NCBI GenBank assembly: GCA_024508675.1
Contig: JANINQ010000013.1
Coordinates: 1 to 64,000 of the forward strand
Reading direction: 5' to 3'
Source of the DNA: Afipia sp.
GTDB lineage: Bacteria; Pseudomonadota; Alphaproteobacteria; Rhizobiales; Xanthobacteraceae
DNA: 64,000 nt
Shown here: piece by piece, positions 17,252 through 25,406 of the stretch
How positions within the stretch are numbered: position 1 is the stretch's first letter
Layout of the letters: the number at the start of each line of letters is the position of its first letter
The notes under the pieces: generated by a model
Database searches by the model: none
Told to the model about the DNA's origin: nothing
What the model saw: the letters and a program-made list of their open reading frames with translations, nothing else
Position numbers and translations under genes: made by a program

Positions 17252-17617
17252 ATGAGCCTGATTGCCAATGGTCTGGTCGCGCTGGTGGCGGCGCTGCATA
17301 TCTATTTTCTGGTGCTGGAGATGTTTCTCTGGACCAAGCCAAAGGGCCTTGCGACCTTCGGCAACACCATCGAGAAGGCGCAAGCCTCTGCGGTCCTCGC
17401 CGCCAATCAGGGCCTTTATAATGGCTTCCTTGCCGCCGGGCTGATCTGGGGCCTGCTTCATCCCAACCCGACCTTCGGCTTCCAGATCAAGGTATTCTTC
17501 CTGCTCTGCGTGATCGTGGCCGGGCTCTATGGCGGCTATTCGGTCAGCAAGAAGATCATCTTCGTGCAGGCCCTTCCCGCCGCCGTGGCGCTGATCCTGC
17601 TCTGTCTGGCGCGCTAG
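17252..17617 (+). CDS. DUF1304 membrane protein
   Basis: 121 residues with about four hydrophobic segments. The motif LHIYFLVLEMFLWTKPKGLATFG at residues 15-37 and the AANQGLYNGFLAAGL motif are typical of DUF1304. Function is unknown. ATG preceded by GGGGG at 17240-17245. The stop overlaps the convergent DUF1330 gene by four bases. Confidence 0.85.
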   Translation: MSLIANGLVALVAALHIYFLVLEMFLWTKPKGLATFGNTIEKAQASAVLAANQGLYNGFLAAGLIWGLLHPNPTFGFQIKVFFLLCVIVAGLYGGYSVSKKIIFVQALPAAVALILLCLAR

Positions 17618-18042
17618 TCCGGAATCTCGCCAAACGTCGTGCCGACCTGCATCGGCGCGGTGCGGATCAGCCGCGAGTCCTCGACCGCAGCCTGACGATG
17701 CTTGACCGCTTCCCGGTAAGCCGGGTCGCGGATCATCTCGACGAATGCCGCGACGCTCGGATACTCGGCGATGAAGCAATGATCCCAGCGCTCGGATGAC
17801 GGGCCGATCAGCATCAGTTCGAACTTGCCCTGCCAGACGATGCGCCCGCCGAGCCGTGTAAACACCGGCCCGCTCTCGCGGCCATAGGAGGCGTAGGCTT
17901 CCGCACCTGTCGCCTTGCGGCCGTCCGGATAACGCGCCTGCGCGTGCAGCCGCACCAGGTTGAGCATGTGGATCGGTCCCGGCCGATTGTTCTCGCGGAA
18001 CGCCGCGAAGATGTCCTTGGTCGGATCGATATGGCCGGTCAT
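17614..18042 (-). CDS. DUF1330 ferredoxin-fold protein, divergent from TetR
   Basis: 142 residues, all cytoplasmic. The features PIHMLNLVRLH, GREAGP-like GRESGPVFTRLGG and WDHCFIAEYPSVAAFVEMIRDPAYREAVKHR match DUF1330, a dimeric alpha-beta barrel family related to antibiotic monooxygenases. No enzyme activity is established. It is divergent from a TetR gene with a 42-bp palindrome between them, so it is probably the regulator's target. Confidence 0.85.
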   Translation of the reverse strand: MTGHIDPTKDIFAAFRENNRPGPIHMLNLVRLHAQARYPDGRKATGAEAYASYGRESGPVFTRLGGRIVWQGKFELMLIGPSSERWDHCFIAEYPSVAAFVEMIRDPAYREAVKHRQAAVEDSRLIRTAPMQVGTTFGEIPD

Positions 18043-18070
18043 TTGCTTCTCCCTGCACGATACAACGGAA

Positions 18071-18112
18071 CGCTAGGTGATCCTTGACACTTATGTCAAG
18101 AATGACCTAGCG
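18071..18112. promoter_or_regulatory. TetR operator between DUF1330 and TetR genes
   Basis: A long palindrome with outer arms CGCTAGGT and ACCTAGCG (18071-18078, 18105-18112) encloses the inner dyad TTGACA-N4-TGTCAA (18084-18099). It occupies most of the 77-bp divergent intergenic region. The TetR ATG starts 8 bp from its edge. A nearly identical inner dyad precedes the other TetR gene at 44041-44055. Confidence 0.78.
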
Positions 18113-18119
18113 TCCTCGC

Positions 18120-18740
18120 ATGGTCGGAGCAAGGCAGTTCGATGAAGACGAGATGCTGGCCGATGCGCTGGACGTGTTCTGGCGCAAGGGATTTACCGGC
18201 ACGTCGATGATCGATCTTGCGCAGGCGACCGGCATCCAGCGCGGCAGTCTCTACAACGCCTATGGCGACAAGGAGCAGTTATTCCTGCTGGCCTTCGATC
18301 GATACGCAGAGCGCTTCCTCGATTCCGCGCGGCACTCGCTCACTGCGCCCGATGCACAGTCGGCCCTGAATGCGTTCTTCGAAATAGCCATCGCCAACAT
18401 GACCAGCGGGTCTCCCTCGCGGGGATGCCTCACCACCAAAACAGCACTCGACCTCGATCAGGCCGGCCCGGCCATCAAGGCGCGGGTCAAACGGCTGATC
18501 GGCGACCTGACAGCGCTGCTCACGGCGGCCCTTTCGCAGCCCGGACCGAGAACAACAGCCCTTTCCCCCGAAGCCGCGGCGGACCTGATTGTCACGTTCA
18601 CGCGCGGCCTTGCGGTCATGGAACGGGTCCATCACAACAAGAAATACCTGAAGCAGACCGCCGCGCATTTTGTTCAGGCTCTGTTTCAGTCAAAGCGGCA
18701 GAACTGGCGCGCCAAGGCAGAACATCTAAACACGCATTAA
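18120..18740 (+). CDS. TetR/AcrR family regulator
   Basis: 206 residues. The N-terminal helix-turn-helix is at about 28-50 (TSMIDLAQATGIQRGSLYNAYGDKEQLF). The ligand domain contains the sub-family motif SGSPSRGCLTTKT. It is 35-40 percent alike by eye to the TetR at 44112 in the HTH and this motif. It should repress itself and the divergent DUF1330 gene through the palindrome upstream. No ribosome site is seen, so initiation may be close to the transcript end. The inducer is unknown. Confidence 0.9.
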   Translation: MVGARQFDEDEMLADALDVFWRKGFTGTSMIDLAQATGIQRGSLYNAYGDKEQLFLLAFDRYAERFLDSARHSLTAPDAQSALNAFFEIAIANMTSGSPSRGCLTTKTALDLDQAGPAIKARVKRLIGDLTALLTAALSQPGPRTTALSPEAAADLIVTFTRGLAVMERVHHNKKYLKQTAAHFVQALFQSKRQNWRAKAEHLNTH

Positions 18741-18809
18741 CCTTTGCGTAACGCGCCTTTAAACCGCCATCGCTAGCCTGCACGCCTTATATAACCGGCA
18801 CAGGTCTGA

Positions 18810-21089
18810 ATGGCGTTGGGACGTAAAAAGCAGGGCGGTCGCAGGGAGCCGAAGTTCGACGGCGCCGCATCGCTCGATAGCGTCCGCCTCAACCCGCGCG
18901 ACCGCATCGGCGGACGCGATGACGACGCGTCACCGAAACGCCGTGCCGCCAAAAGCCGCCCCGTCGAGGACGACGAGGAGGATGAGATGCCGCGCGAGCG
19001 CCCGCGCAAAACCCGCGCCGCCGAGCGCAAGGACAGCAAGTCAAAGGCGCGAGGCCGTTCGCGATCCGGCCTTGGCCGCGTCATTTATTGGGGCGCAGTG
19101 CTTGGCCTGTGGGCAGTCATCGCCGCTGCCGGTGTCATTGTCTGGGTGGGCGCGCATCTGCCCGCAATCCAGTCGCTGGAAATTCCCAAGCGTCCGCCCA
19201 CCATCCAGATCACCGGCATGGACGGCAGCGTGATCGCCACGCGCGGCGAAATGCCCGGCGCCAATGTATCGTTGAAGGATTTGCCGCCCTATCTGCCGAA
19301 GGCGTTCATCGCCATCGAAGACCGCCGCTTCTATTCGCACTTTGGCATCGACCCCACCGGTATCCTGCGCGCCGCCGTCACCAACCTGATGCATCGCGGC
19401 GTCTCGCAGGGCGGCTCCACGCTGAGCCAGCAGCTCGCCAAGAACCTGTTCCTGACGCAAGAGCGAACCATGCAGCGCAAGCTGCAGGAGGTCGAACTCG
19501 CGCTCTGGCTGGAGCGCAAGTATTCGAAGAACGAGATTCTCGAGCTGTATCTCAACCGCGTCTACTTCGGCTCCGGCGCATACGGCGTCGAAGCAGCCGC
19601 GCAGAAATACTTCGGCAAGTCCGCAAAGAACGTCTCGCTTTCGGAAGCGGCGATGCTGGCGGGCCTCGTCAAATCGCCGTCACGCCTTGCGCCGAACCGC
19701 AATCCGGAAGGTGCGGAGAAGCGCGCGCAGGTCGTGCTCAACGCCATGGCCGACACGAACTTCATCACCGAGGCGCAAGCAAAGGCTGCAATCGATAAGC
19801 CGTCCTACGCCGTCAGGCCGGTCGGCGCAGGCACCATCAACTATGTGGCCGACTGGATCGGCGAAGTGCTGGACGATCTGGTCGGGCAGATCGACCAGAA
19901 CATCGTGGTGGAAACCTCGATCGATCCGAAGCTGCAGAATGTCGCGGAAGCCGCGATCATCGACGAACTCGCCACCAAGAGCGTCAAGTTCAACGTCACG
20001 CAGGGCGCGCTGGTGGCGATGACGCCAGACGGCGCGGTGCGCGCCATGGTCGGCGGCCGCAACTATGCGGAAAGCCAGTTCAACCGCGCGGTGACCGCGA
20101 AGCGTCAGCCCGGCTCGGCTTTCAAGCCATTTGTGTATCTCACCGCCATTGAAGCGGGCCTGACGCCGGATACCGTGCGGCAGGATGCGCCGCTCGACGT
20201 CAAGGGCTGGCGTCCGGAGAACTACAGCCGCGAGTATTTCGGGGCGGTGACGCTGACGCAGGCGCTCTCGATGTCGCTGAACACCGTTGCCGTGCGGCTC
20301 GGCCTCGAGGTCGGTCCGGCCAACGTGGTGCGCACCGCGCACCGGCTTGGCATCGCCTCGAAACTCGAGCCGAATGCGACGATTTCGCTCGGCACGTCTG
20401 AAGTCTCTCTCAACGAACTGGTGGGGGCCTACGCGCCGTTCGCCAATGGCGGCCTTGCCGCTTCACCCCATGTCGTGAACCGCATCCGCACGCCTGAGGG
20501 CAAGGTGCTGTATGCGCGGCGGAACGAACCGCCCGCACGTGTCATCGCTGCAAACACAGTCGGCATGATGAATGTGATGATGCGCGAGACGCTGGTCAGC
20601 GGCACCGCGCGCAAGGCCGACATTCCCGGCTGGCAGGCCGCCGGCAAGACCGGCACCAGCCAGGATTTCCGTGATGCCTGGTTCATCGGCTACACATCAA
20701 ACCTCGTCACCGGCGTCTGGCTCGGCAACGACGACAACTCGCCGACCAAGAAGGCGACCGGCGGCGGGCTGCCGGTCGAAGTCTGGACCCGCTTCATGAA
20801 GGCGGCCCATCAGAACGTCGCGCCGTCACCGTTGCCAGGCACGATGCAATCGCCGGGCGGCTTCCTGTCGAATCTATTCCCCGGCAATCCGCGCGCGCCG
20901 GCGCAGCAGCCGACCTATCAACAGCCTTATCCACAGGCATCTAACACGCAGGAATATCCAAATTCACCTGCGCCCTACCCTCAACAACAGCAAACACGTC
21001 CGCCCATCACGCAAACATCGACGCGGCCTGAGGCAGCGGCGGGTCTCGACGGCTGGCTGATCGATCGGGTGTTCGGCGGACGGCGCTGA
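18810..21089 (+). CDS. Class A penicillin-binding protein (PBP1A family)
   Basis: 759 residues. A basic, low-complexity cytoplasmic tail (1-85) and one membrane anchor (about 91-115) precede the glycosyltransferase domain with EDRRFYSHFGIDPTGILRA and GGSTLSQQLAKNLFLT. The transpeptidase domain has the active-site SxxK in RQPGSAFKPF, SMSLN and KTGTSQ. A Pro/Gln-rich tail ends the protein. It polymerises and crosslinks peptidoglycan at the periplasmic face. Long charged N-terminal tails are seen in some alphaproteobacterial enzymes. A perfect 13-bp terminator follows. Confidence 0.95.
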   Translation: MALGRKKQGGRREPKFDGAASLDSVRLNPRDRIGGRDDDASPKRRAAKSRPVEDDEEDEMPRERPRKTRAAERKDSKSKARGRSRSGLGRVIYWGAVLGLWAVIAAAGVIVWVGAHLPAIQSLEIPKRPPTIQITGMDGSVIATRGEMPGANVSLKDLPPYLPKAFIAIEDRRFYSHFGIDPTGILRAAVTNLMHRGVSQGGSTLSQQLAKNLFLTQERTMQRKLQEVELALWLERKYSKNEILELYLNRVYFGSGAYGVEAAAQKYFGKSAKNVSLSEAAMLAGLVKSPSRLAPNRNPEGAEKRAQVVLNAMADTNFITEAQAKAAIDKPSYAVRPVGAGTINYVADWIGEVLDDLVGQIDQNIVVETSIDPKLQNVAEAAIIDELATKSVKFNVTQGALVAMTPDGAVRAMVGGRNYAESQFNRAVTAKRQPGSAFKPFVYLTAIEAGLTPDTVRQDAPLDVKGWRPENYSREYFGAVTLTQALSMSLNTVAVRLGLEVGPANVVRTAHRLGIASKLEPNATISLGTSEVSLNELVGAYAPFANGGLAASPHVVNRIRTPEGKVLYARRNEPPARVIAANTVGMMNVMMRETLVSGTARKADIPGWQAAGKTGTSQDFRDAWFIGYTSNLVTGVWLGNDDNSPTKKATGGGLPVEVWTRFMKAAHQNVAPSPLPGTMQSPGGFLSNLFPGNPRAPAQQPTYQQPYPQASNTQEYPNSPAPYPQQQQTRPPITQTSTRPEAAAGLDGWLIDRVFGGRR

Positions 21090-21103
21090 ATTTTGCGCGA
21101 ATG

Positions 21104-21134
21104 AAGTCTGATTCAGCTTTACTGAATCAGACTT
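21104..21134 (+). terminator. Hairpin terminator after PBP
   Basis: AAGTCTGATTCAG (21104-21116) pairs perfectly with CTGAATCAGACTT (21122-21134), 5-nt loop. It may act in both directions, as the next gene is convergent. Confidence 0.75.
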
Positions 21135-21158
21135 GCGGCTCTCTTCCGGAAAATATGG

Positions 21159-21914
21159 CTACTCGTCGATGCCGTAACGATGCAGATCGTTACCATGGGT
21201 GTCGAGCCAGCGCTTTGCGCGTTCGGTCGCGGGACAAATCCGGGCAACGACCCTCCAGAACCGCGGCGAGTGGTTCATCTCCACAAGATGCGCAACCTCA
21301 TGTGCAGCCAGATAATCAAGCACATAGGGTGGCGCGAGAATGAGCCGCCACGAGAACGACAACGCACCAGCCGATGTGCACGATCCCCACCGGCTCGACT
21401 GATCGCGGATGGTGATCCGCTTCACCTTGACGCCAAGCACCTCGGCATAGCGATGCGATGCATCGGTCAATGCACGGCGCGCTTCCCGCTTGAGAAAGTC
21501 ATGGATGCGGCGATCGATGAATTCGGAATCACCTGCGACACAGAGAATCTTGTCGCCGCTGTCGCGCATTTCCGTCCACACGGTTCCGCGCTCACCATTA
21601 CGATGCACGATCTTGTGCGGAACACCGCGCAAGGGCACCGACGTACCATGCGAAAACGGTGCAGCCTTCGGCAAACCACCGAGGCGCGCGGCGATCCAGG
21701 CGCCGTGACGCTGCGCGAAGTCCTTGGCTTCATACAGATTTCCGCGCGGAGGCATGGTGAGGATGGCTTCACGCCTGCTCGGATGAATGCGCAGCGTGTA
21801 TCGGCGCGCACGGCGATGGCGCCTGAGCTGAATCGTGTAACTTGATGAGCCAATTTTCACCGCGAGCGTGCGCGGCTCGGTCGGGCGGCGATAAAGAAGT
21901 GCGCGAAAAGCCAT
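21159..21914 (-). CDS. YgjP/WLM-type M48-like metallopeptidase
   Basis: 251 residues from the chosen start. The zinc motif HEVAHLVEMNHSPRFW (HExxH) and upstream WGSCTSAGALSFSWRLILAPPYVLDYLAAHE identify the YgjP/DUF45 family. Family members are presumed proteases, with no defined substrate in most bacteria. The start is uncertain: the frame is open to 21998, but the part before MAFRALLYRR does not resemble the family. Ends near the convergent PBP terminator. Confidence 0.85.
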   Translation of the reverse strand: MAFRALLYRRPTEPRTLAVKIGSSSYTIQLRRHRRARRYTLRIHPSRREAILTMPPRGNLYEAKDFAQRHGAWIAARLGGLPKAAPFSHGTSVPLRGVPHKIVHRNGERGTVWTEMRDSGDKILCVAGDSEFIDRRIHDFLKREARRALTDASHRYAEVLGVKVKRITIRDQSSRWGSCTSAGALSFSWRLILAPPYVLDYLAAHEVAHLVEMNHSPRFWRVVARICPATERAKRWLDTHGNDLHRYGIDE

Positions 21915-22055
21915 TTCAGCAGGTCCGGACAGCAGGAATTCGCCGGGATTCTGCCATATCCGCCGCCAGTGAAATTCATCGGCGCAAAAACAAATCATTT
22001 GCCCAATATATCGTAGTTTTAAGGGCTTAGCCTCCTACATCCGGGGGTAGGAAAC

Positions 22056-22142
22056 ATGAAATATGGATTCACTTCTAAGGCGGAACCGGCCGGAGAAAGT
22101 GATCCTCAAATTCACTCCGCCGCCGCAATTCCTAAGGGCTAA
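22056..22142 (+). CDS. Possible 28-residue small protein
   Basis: ATG at 22056 follows GGGGGTAGGA with good spacing. The frame encodes 28 residues (MKYGFTSKAEPAGES...) and stops at 22142. It fills part of the gap between two leftward genes and points rightward. No homology recognised; support is only the ribosome site. Confidence 0.25.
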   Translation: MKYGFTSKAEPAGESDPQIHSAAAIPKG

Positions 22143-22185
22143 ATCTCTTTTTATTTCATGGACTTAAAGCAGGCTCAGGCGGACT

Positions 22186-22220
22186 CGGGCTGTCAGGCCC
22201 GAAATCCCCGTAAAACCGGG
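22186..22220 (-). terminator. Hairpins after PHA depolymerase
   Basis: CGGGC-N6-GCCCG (22186-22201) and CCCG-N6-CGGG (22207-22220) lie 28-63 bp beyond the leftward phaZ stop. Confidence 0.5.
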
Positions 22221-22248
22221 CTTTTCCGCCTCAAAGGCCCCAAAAAGC

Positions 22249-23574
22249 CTATTCGGCGGCTGCCAGGGCCAGCTTGCTGTGGGCTGCCGAGTGCATGAAA
22301 TCGGAAATGCGCGGCACGATCTCCGACTTGAAGCGGGAGCCGTTGAACACACCATAATGGCCGACGCCCTTCTGCACATAATGCACACGGCGCGAGTCCG
22401 GGATCGAACTGCACAGGCCGTGCGTCGCTTCGGTCTGACCGAGGCCCGAAATATCGTCGTTCTCGCCCTCCACCGTCATCAGCGCGACGCGCTTGATCTT
22501 GGACGGATCGACCAGCTTGCCGCGATGCTTCATCTCGCCCTTCGGCAAAGCGTGCTTCACGAACACCAGATCGACGGTCTGCAGGTAGAACTCGGCGGTC
22601 AGATCCATCACGGCGAGATATTCGTCGTAGAACTCGACATGCTTGTCGACCAGATCGCCATCGCCCTTCACGAGATTGCTGAACAGGTTCTTGTGCGCAT
22701 CGACATGGCGATCGAGGTTCATGCTGACGAAGCCGGTGAGCTGAAGGAAGCCCGGATAGACGTCGCGCATGAATCCCGGATGCGGGAACGGCACCTTGGT
22801 GATGACGTTGTTGCGGAACCAGTCGATGCCCTTCTGCTCGGCGAGATCGTTCACCGCAGTCGGATTGCGGCGGGTATCGATCGGTCCGCCCATCAGGGTC
22901 ATGGAGGTCGGGAAGTACGGATCGTTCTCGGCTTCCATAACGGAAACCGCGGCCAGAACAGGCACGGAGGGCTGGCAAACGGCCACAACATGCACATTGC
23001 CGCCGAGCGCGTGCATCATCTCGATCACATAATCCACGTAGTCATCGAGATCGAAACGGCCCTGCGCCACCGGCACCATGCGGGCATCGGCCCAGTCGGT
23101 GATGTAGACTTCGTGGCCCGGCAGGAAGGCTTCGACGGTGCCACGCAGCAGCGTCGCATAGTGCCCGGACATCGGCGCGACGATCAGCACGCGCGGCTGC
23201 GGCGCGCGCAGCGGCTGGGTGAGCTTGCGTTCGAAGTAAAGCAGCCGGCAAAACGGCTTTTCCCAGACGGTCTTGATTTCGACGGGAACGCGCACGCCGT
23301 TGACTTCGGTATCGTGCAGGCCCCACTCGGGCTTGCCGTAGCGGCGCGTCATGCGCTCAAACAATTCGCAGCCAGCCGCGACCGTCTTGCCAAACTGGGT
23401 GGTGGACCATGGATTGAAGGGGTTCTCGAACCACAGCTTCGTCATGTCGGTCATCGCCCGCGCCGGATTGAGCGAGGCCTGGCCCATTTCGTACATCCAG
23501 TACATGGGGGTGGTCAGCGCTGGGCTAACCTCTGACGGCAGCTCTGGCGGCCTGCCAAATTCACCAATCGGCAT
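22249..23574 (-). CDS. phaZ: Intracellular polyhydroxyalkanoate depolymerase
   Basis: 441 residues. The nucleophile is a Cys, C200 in VAVCQPSVPVLAAV, replacing the usual Ser of lipases as in Cupriavidus PhaZ1. Asp and His are in VEGENDDISGLGQ and GVGHYGVFNGSRF. The N-terminal MYWMYEMGQASLNPARA is typical. It mobilises stored PHB granules in the cytoplasm. GGGAG precedes the ATG at 23574; an internal start at MYWMYEM is also possible. A stand-alone gene with hairpins on its 3' side. Confidence 0.93.
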   Translation of the reverse strand: MPIGEFGRPPELPSEVSPALTTPMYWMYEMGQASLNPARAMTDMTKLWFENPFNPWSTTQFGKTVAAGCELFERMTRRYGKPEWGLHDTEVNGVRVPVEIKTVWEKPFCRLLYFERKLTQPLRAPQPRVLIVAPMSGHYATLLRGTVEAFLPGHEVYITDWADARMVPVAQGRFDLDDYVDYVIEMMHALGGNVHVVAVCQPSVPVLAAVSVMEAENDPYFPTSMTLMGGPIDTRRNPTAVNDLAEQKGIDWFRNNVITKVPFPHPGFMRDVYPGFLQLTGFVSMNLDRHVDAHKNLFSNLVKGDGDLVDKHVEFYDEYLAVMDLTAEFYLQTVDLVFVKHALPKGEMKHRGKLVDPSKIKRVALMTVEGENDDISGLGQTEATHGLCSSIPDSRRVHYVQKGVGHYGVFNGSRFKSEIVPRISDFMHSAAHSKLALAAAE

Positions 23575-23687
23575 TATCTCTCGCTCCCGGTTTGCGGCGC
23601 AGCATACTGTCGGGACTGCGACAAAGCGTCAATCCGCCCATTTTACGGGCCAGCCGGTTAATTAAGGAGCATTTCCGCTTTTCGGGG

Positions 23688-24518
23688 CTATTCGCCGCTC
23701 TGGACCAGCGATCCGTGCTTCCGGGCGCTTTTCAACAGCAGCAAAAATGCAACAGTCGCTGCGATAAACAAGAGCACATTGATGGCGAGCGCCTCGATCA
23801 TCAGATCCGCCCGGAACACCCCGTCAATCAGGAGAGCCCGCATCCCTTCAAAGACATAGGTCGGCGGCAGCATCCACGCGACGATCTGGAGCCATTCCGG
23901 CAGCACCGAAACCGGATAGTAGACACAGGTGAGCGGCAGCAGCGCGAACATCAGCGTCCATGCCAATCCTTCCGCGCCCATGCCATTGCGCAGCACCAGT
24001 CCCGACGAGATCAGCCCGAACGACCAGCTTGTGAAGATCAGGTTGCAGAAGAACGCCACCAGCGCGAAGCCGAACCCGAACAGGTTGAAGCCGAAGAAGG
24101 CGATAGCGAGCACCGTCATCGGAATGACGCCCACAGCCAGCCGGACCACGCTCATCACCATCAGCGAAATCAGATACTCGCTGACCTTGAGCGGACTCAT
24201 CAGCAGGTTGCCGAGATTCTTCGACCACATCTCTTCGAGGAAGGACATCGAGAAGCCGAGCTGGCCGCGGAACAGGATGTCCCAGAGGATCACCGCGCCG
24301 ATGAAGGTGCCGCCGGCCTTGGCGAAGAAGCCAGCATTCTGCGAGATATAGGCCTGCGAGAAGCCCCATGTGATCAGCTGCAGCACCGGCCAGTAGATCA
24401 GCTCAAGCAGCCGCGGCCACGATGACGTGAGCAGATACCAGTGACGCAGGATCATCGCGCCGATGCGATATGGCGCAATACCCTGCGCGCTGCCGCGGTG
24501 AAGCTGGATTTCGCTCAT
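23688..24518 (-). CDS. ABC-2 type transporter permease
   Basis: 276 residues with about six hydrophobic segments. LIYWPVLQLITWGFSQAYIS and FWDILFRGQ-like ILWDILFRGQLGFSMSFLEEMWSKNLGNLLMSPLKVSEYL match ABC-2 permeases of the drug/polysaccharide export type. The start at 24518 is four bases inside the ATPase stop (ATGA overlap), showing translational coupling. Substrate unknown. Confidence 0.9.
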   Translation of the reverse strand: MSEIQLHRGSAQGIAPYRIGAMILRHWYLLTSSWPRLLELIYWPVLQLITWGFSQAYISQNAGFFAKAGGTFIGAVILWDILFRGQLGFSMSFLEEMWSKNLGNLLMSPLKVSEYLISLMVMSVVRLAVGVIPMTVLAIAFFGFNLFGFGFALVAFFCNLIFTSWSFGLISSGLVLRNGMGAEGLAWTLMFALLPLTCVYYPVSVLPEWLQIVAWMLPPTYVFEGMRALLIDGVFRADLMIEALAINVLLFIAATVAFLLLLKSARKHGSLVQSGE

Positions 24519-25300
24519 GACGCCACCTGCTGCACGCGGCCGCGCGCGACGTCCAGAAACACGTCTTCCAGCGTGGTGCGGTTGTAGCGCGCGAGAATAC
24601 CGGCGGGGCTGTCGTCGTCCTCGATGCGCCCGCGCTTCATGATGATGACGCGGTCGCACAGCCGCTCGACCTCCAGCATGTTGTGCGAAGCGAGCAGGAT
24701 CGTCGCGCCGCGCTCCTTGCGGTAGGTTTCGAGATGGCTGCGAATCCAGTCGGCGGTGTCCGGATCGAGCGAAGCGGTCGGCTCGTCCAGCAGCAGCAGT
24801 TCCGGCTCGTTGATAAGCGCTTTCGCCAGGGCCACCCGCGTCTTCTGCCCTGCCGACAGCTTGCCGCTGGGCCGATCAAGGAATTCCACCAGGTCGAGAT
24901 CGGCAGCAAGCGAAACGATCCGGTCCTTCAGGTTCGTCACACCGTAAAGGCGGCCGAATACATTGAGATTTTGCCGCACGGTGAGCCGACCCGGCATGTC
25001 CACATAGGGGCTTTCGAAATTCATCCGCCCGAGGACTTCGTCGCTCTGCTCCGGCATGGCATAGCCAAGAACGCTGACGCGGCCCGAAGTCGGCAGGACC
25101 AAACCCATGATCATGGAAATGGTGGTGGTCTTGCCTGCGCCATTGCCGCCGAGCAGCCCGGTGACCGAGCCGCGCGCAATGGCGAACGAGATGTCGTCCA
25201 CGGCGCGCGTGGTCTTGTAGACCTTCACCAGATGGTCGAGTTCGATCGCGGCATTGGAGCCGGGAGAAGGCGCGCCATGGATGTGAAGCGGAGCGGTCAT
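24515..25300 (-). CDS. ABC transporter ATP-binding protein
   Basis: 261 residues. Walker A GGNGAGKTTT, signature LSAGQKTRVALAKAL, Walker B LLLLDEPTASLDP and the switch His in ASHNMLEVERLCD are all present. It pairs with the overlapping ABC-2 permease, forming an export system with one ATPase type. The start at 25300 (MTAPLHIHG) is preferred to the upstream extension at 25351, which is rich in Arg/Trp and looks non-conserved. Confidence 0.92.
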   Translation of the reverse strand: MTAPLHIHGAPSPGSNAAIELDHLVKVYKTTRAVDDISFAIARGSVTGLLGGNGAGKTTTISMIMGLVLPTSGRVSVLGYAMPEQSDEVLGRMNFESPYVDMPGRLTVRQNLNVFGRLYGVTNLKDRIVSLAADLDLVEFLDRPSGKLSAGQKTRVALAKALINEPELLLLDEPTASLDPDTADWIRSHLETYRKERGATILLASHNMLEVERLCDRVIIMKRGRIEDDDSPAGILARYNRTTLEDVFLDVARGRVQQVAS

Positions 25301-25406
25301 GACCGGTTCATTGAGCCAACCGCGCCGGCTTCGCAAGGGCCGGATCTGCAAAGCTCGAATGTGGACGCCGTTTGTGATCAGAGCGGGCGGACGTTAAGAA
25401 GAGCAC

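Noticed and set aside
22279-23535. 418-residue plus-strand frame
   Set aside because: Antisense to phaZ, whose catalytic residues are clear.
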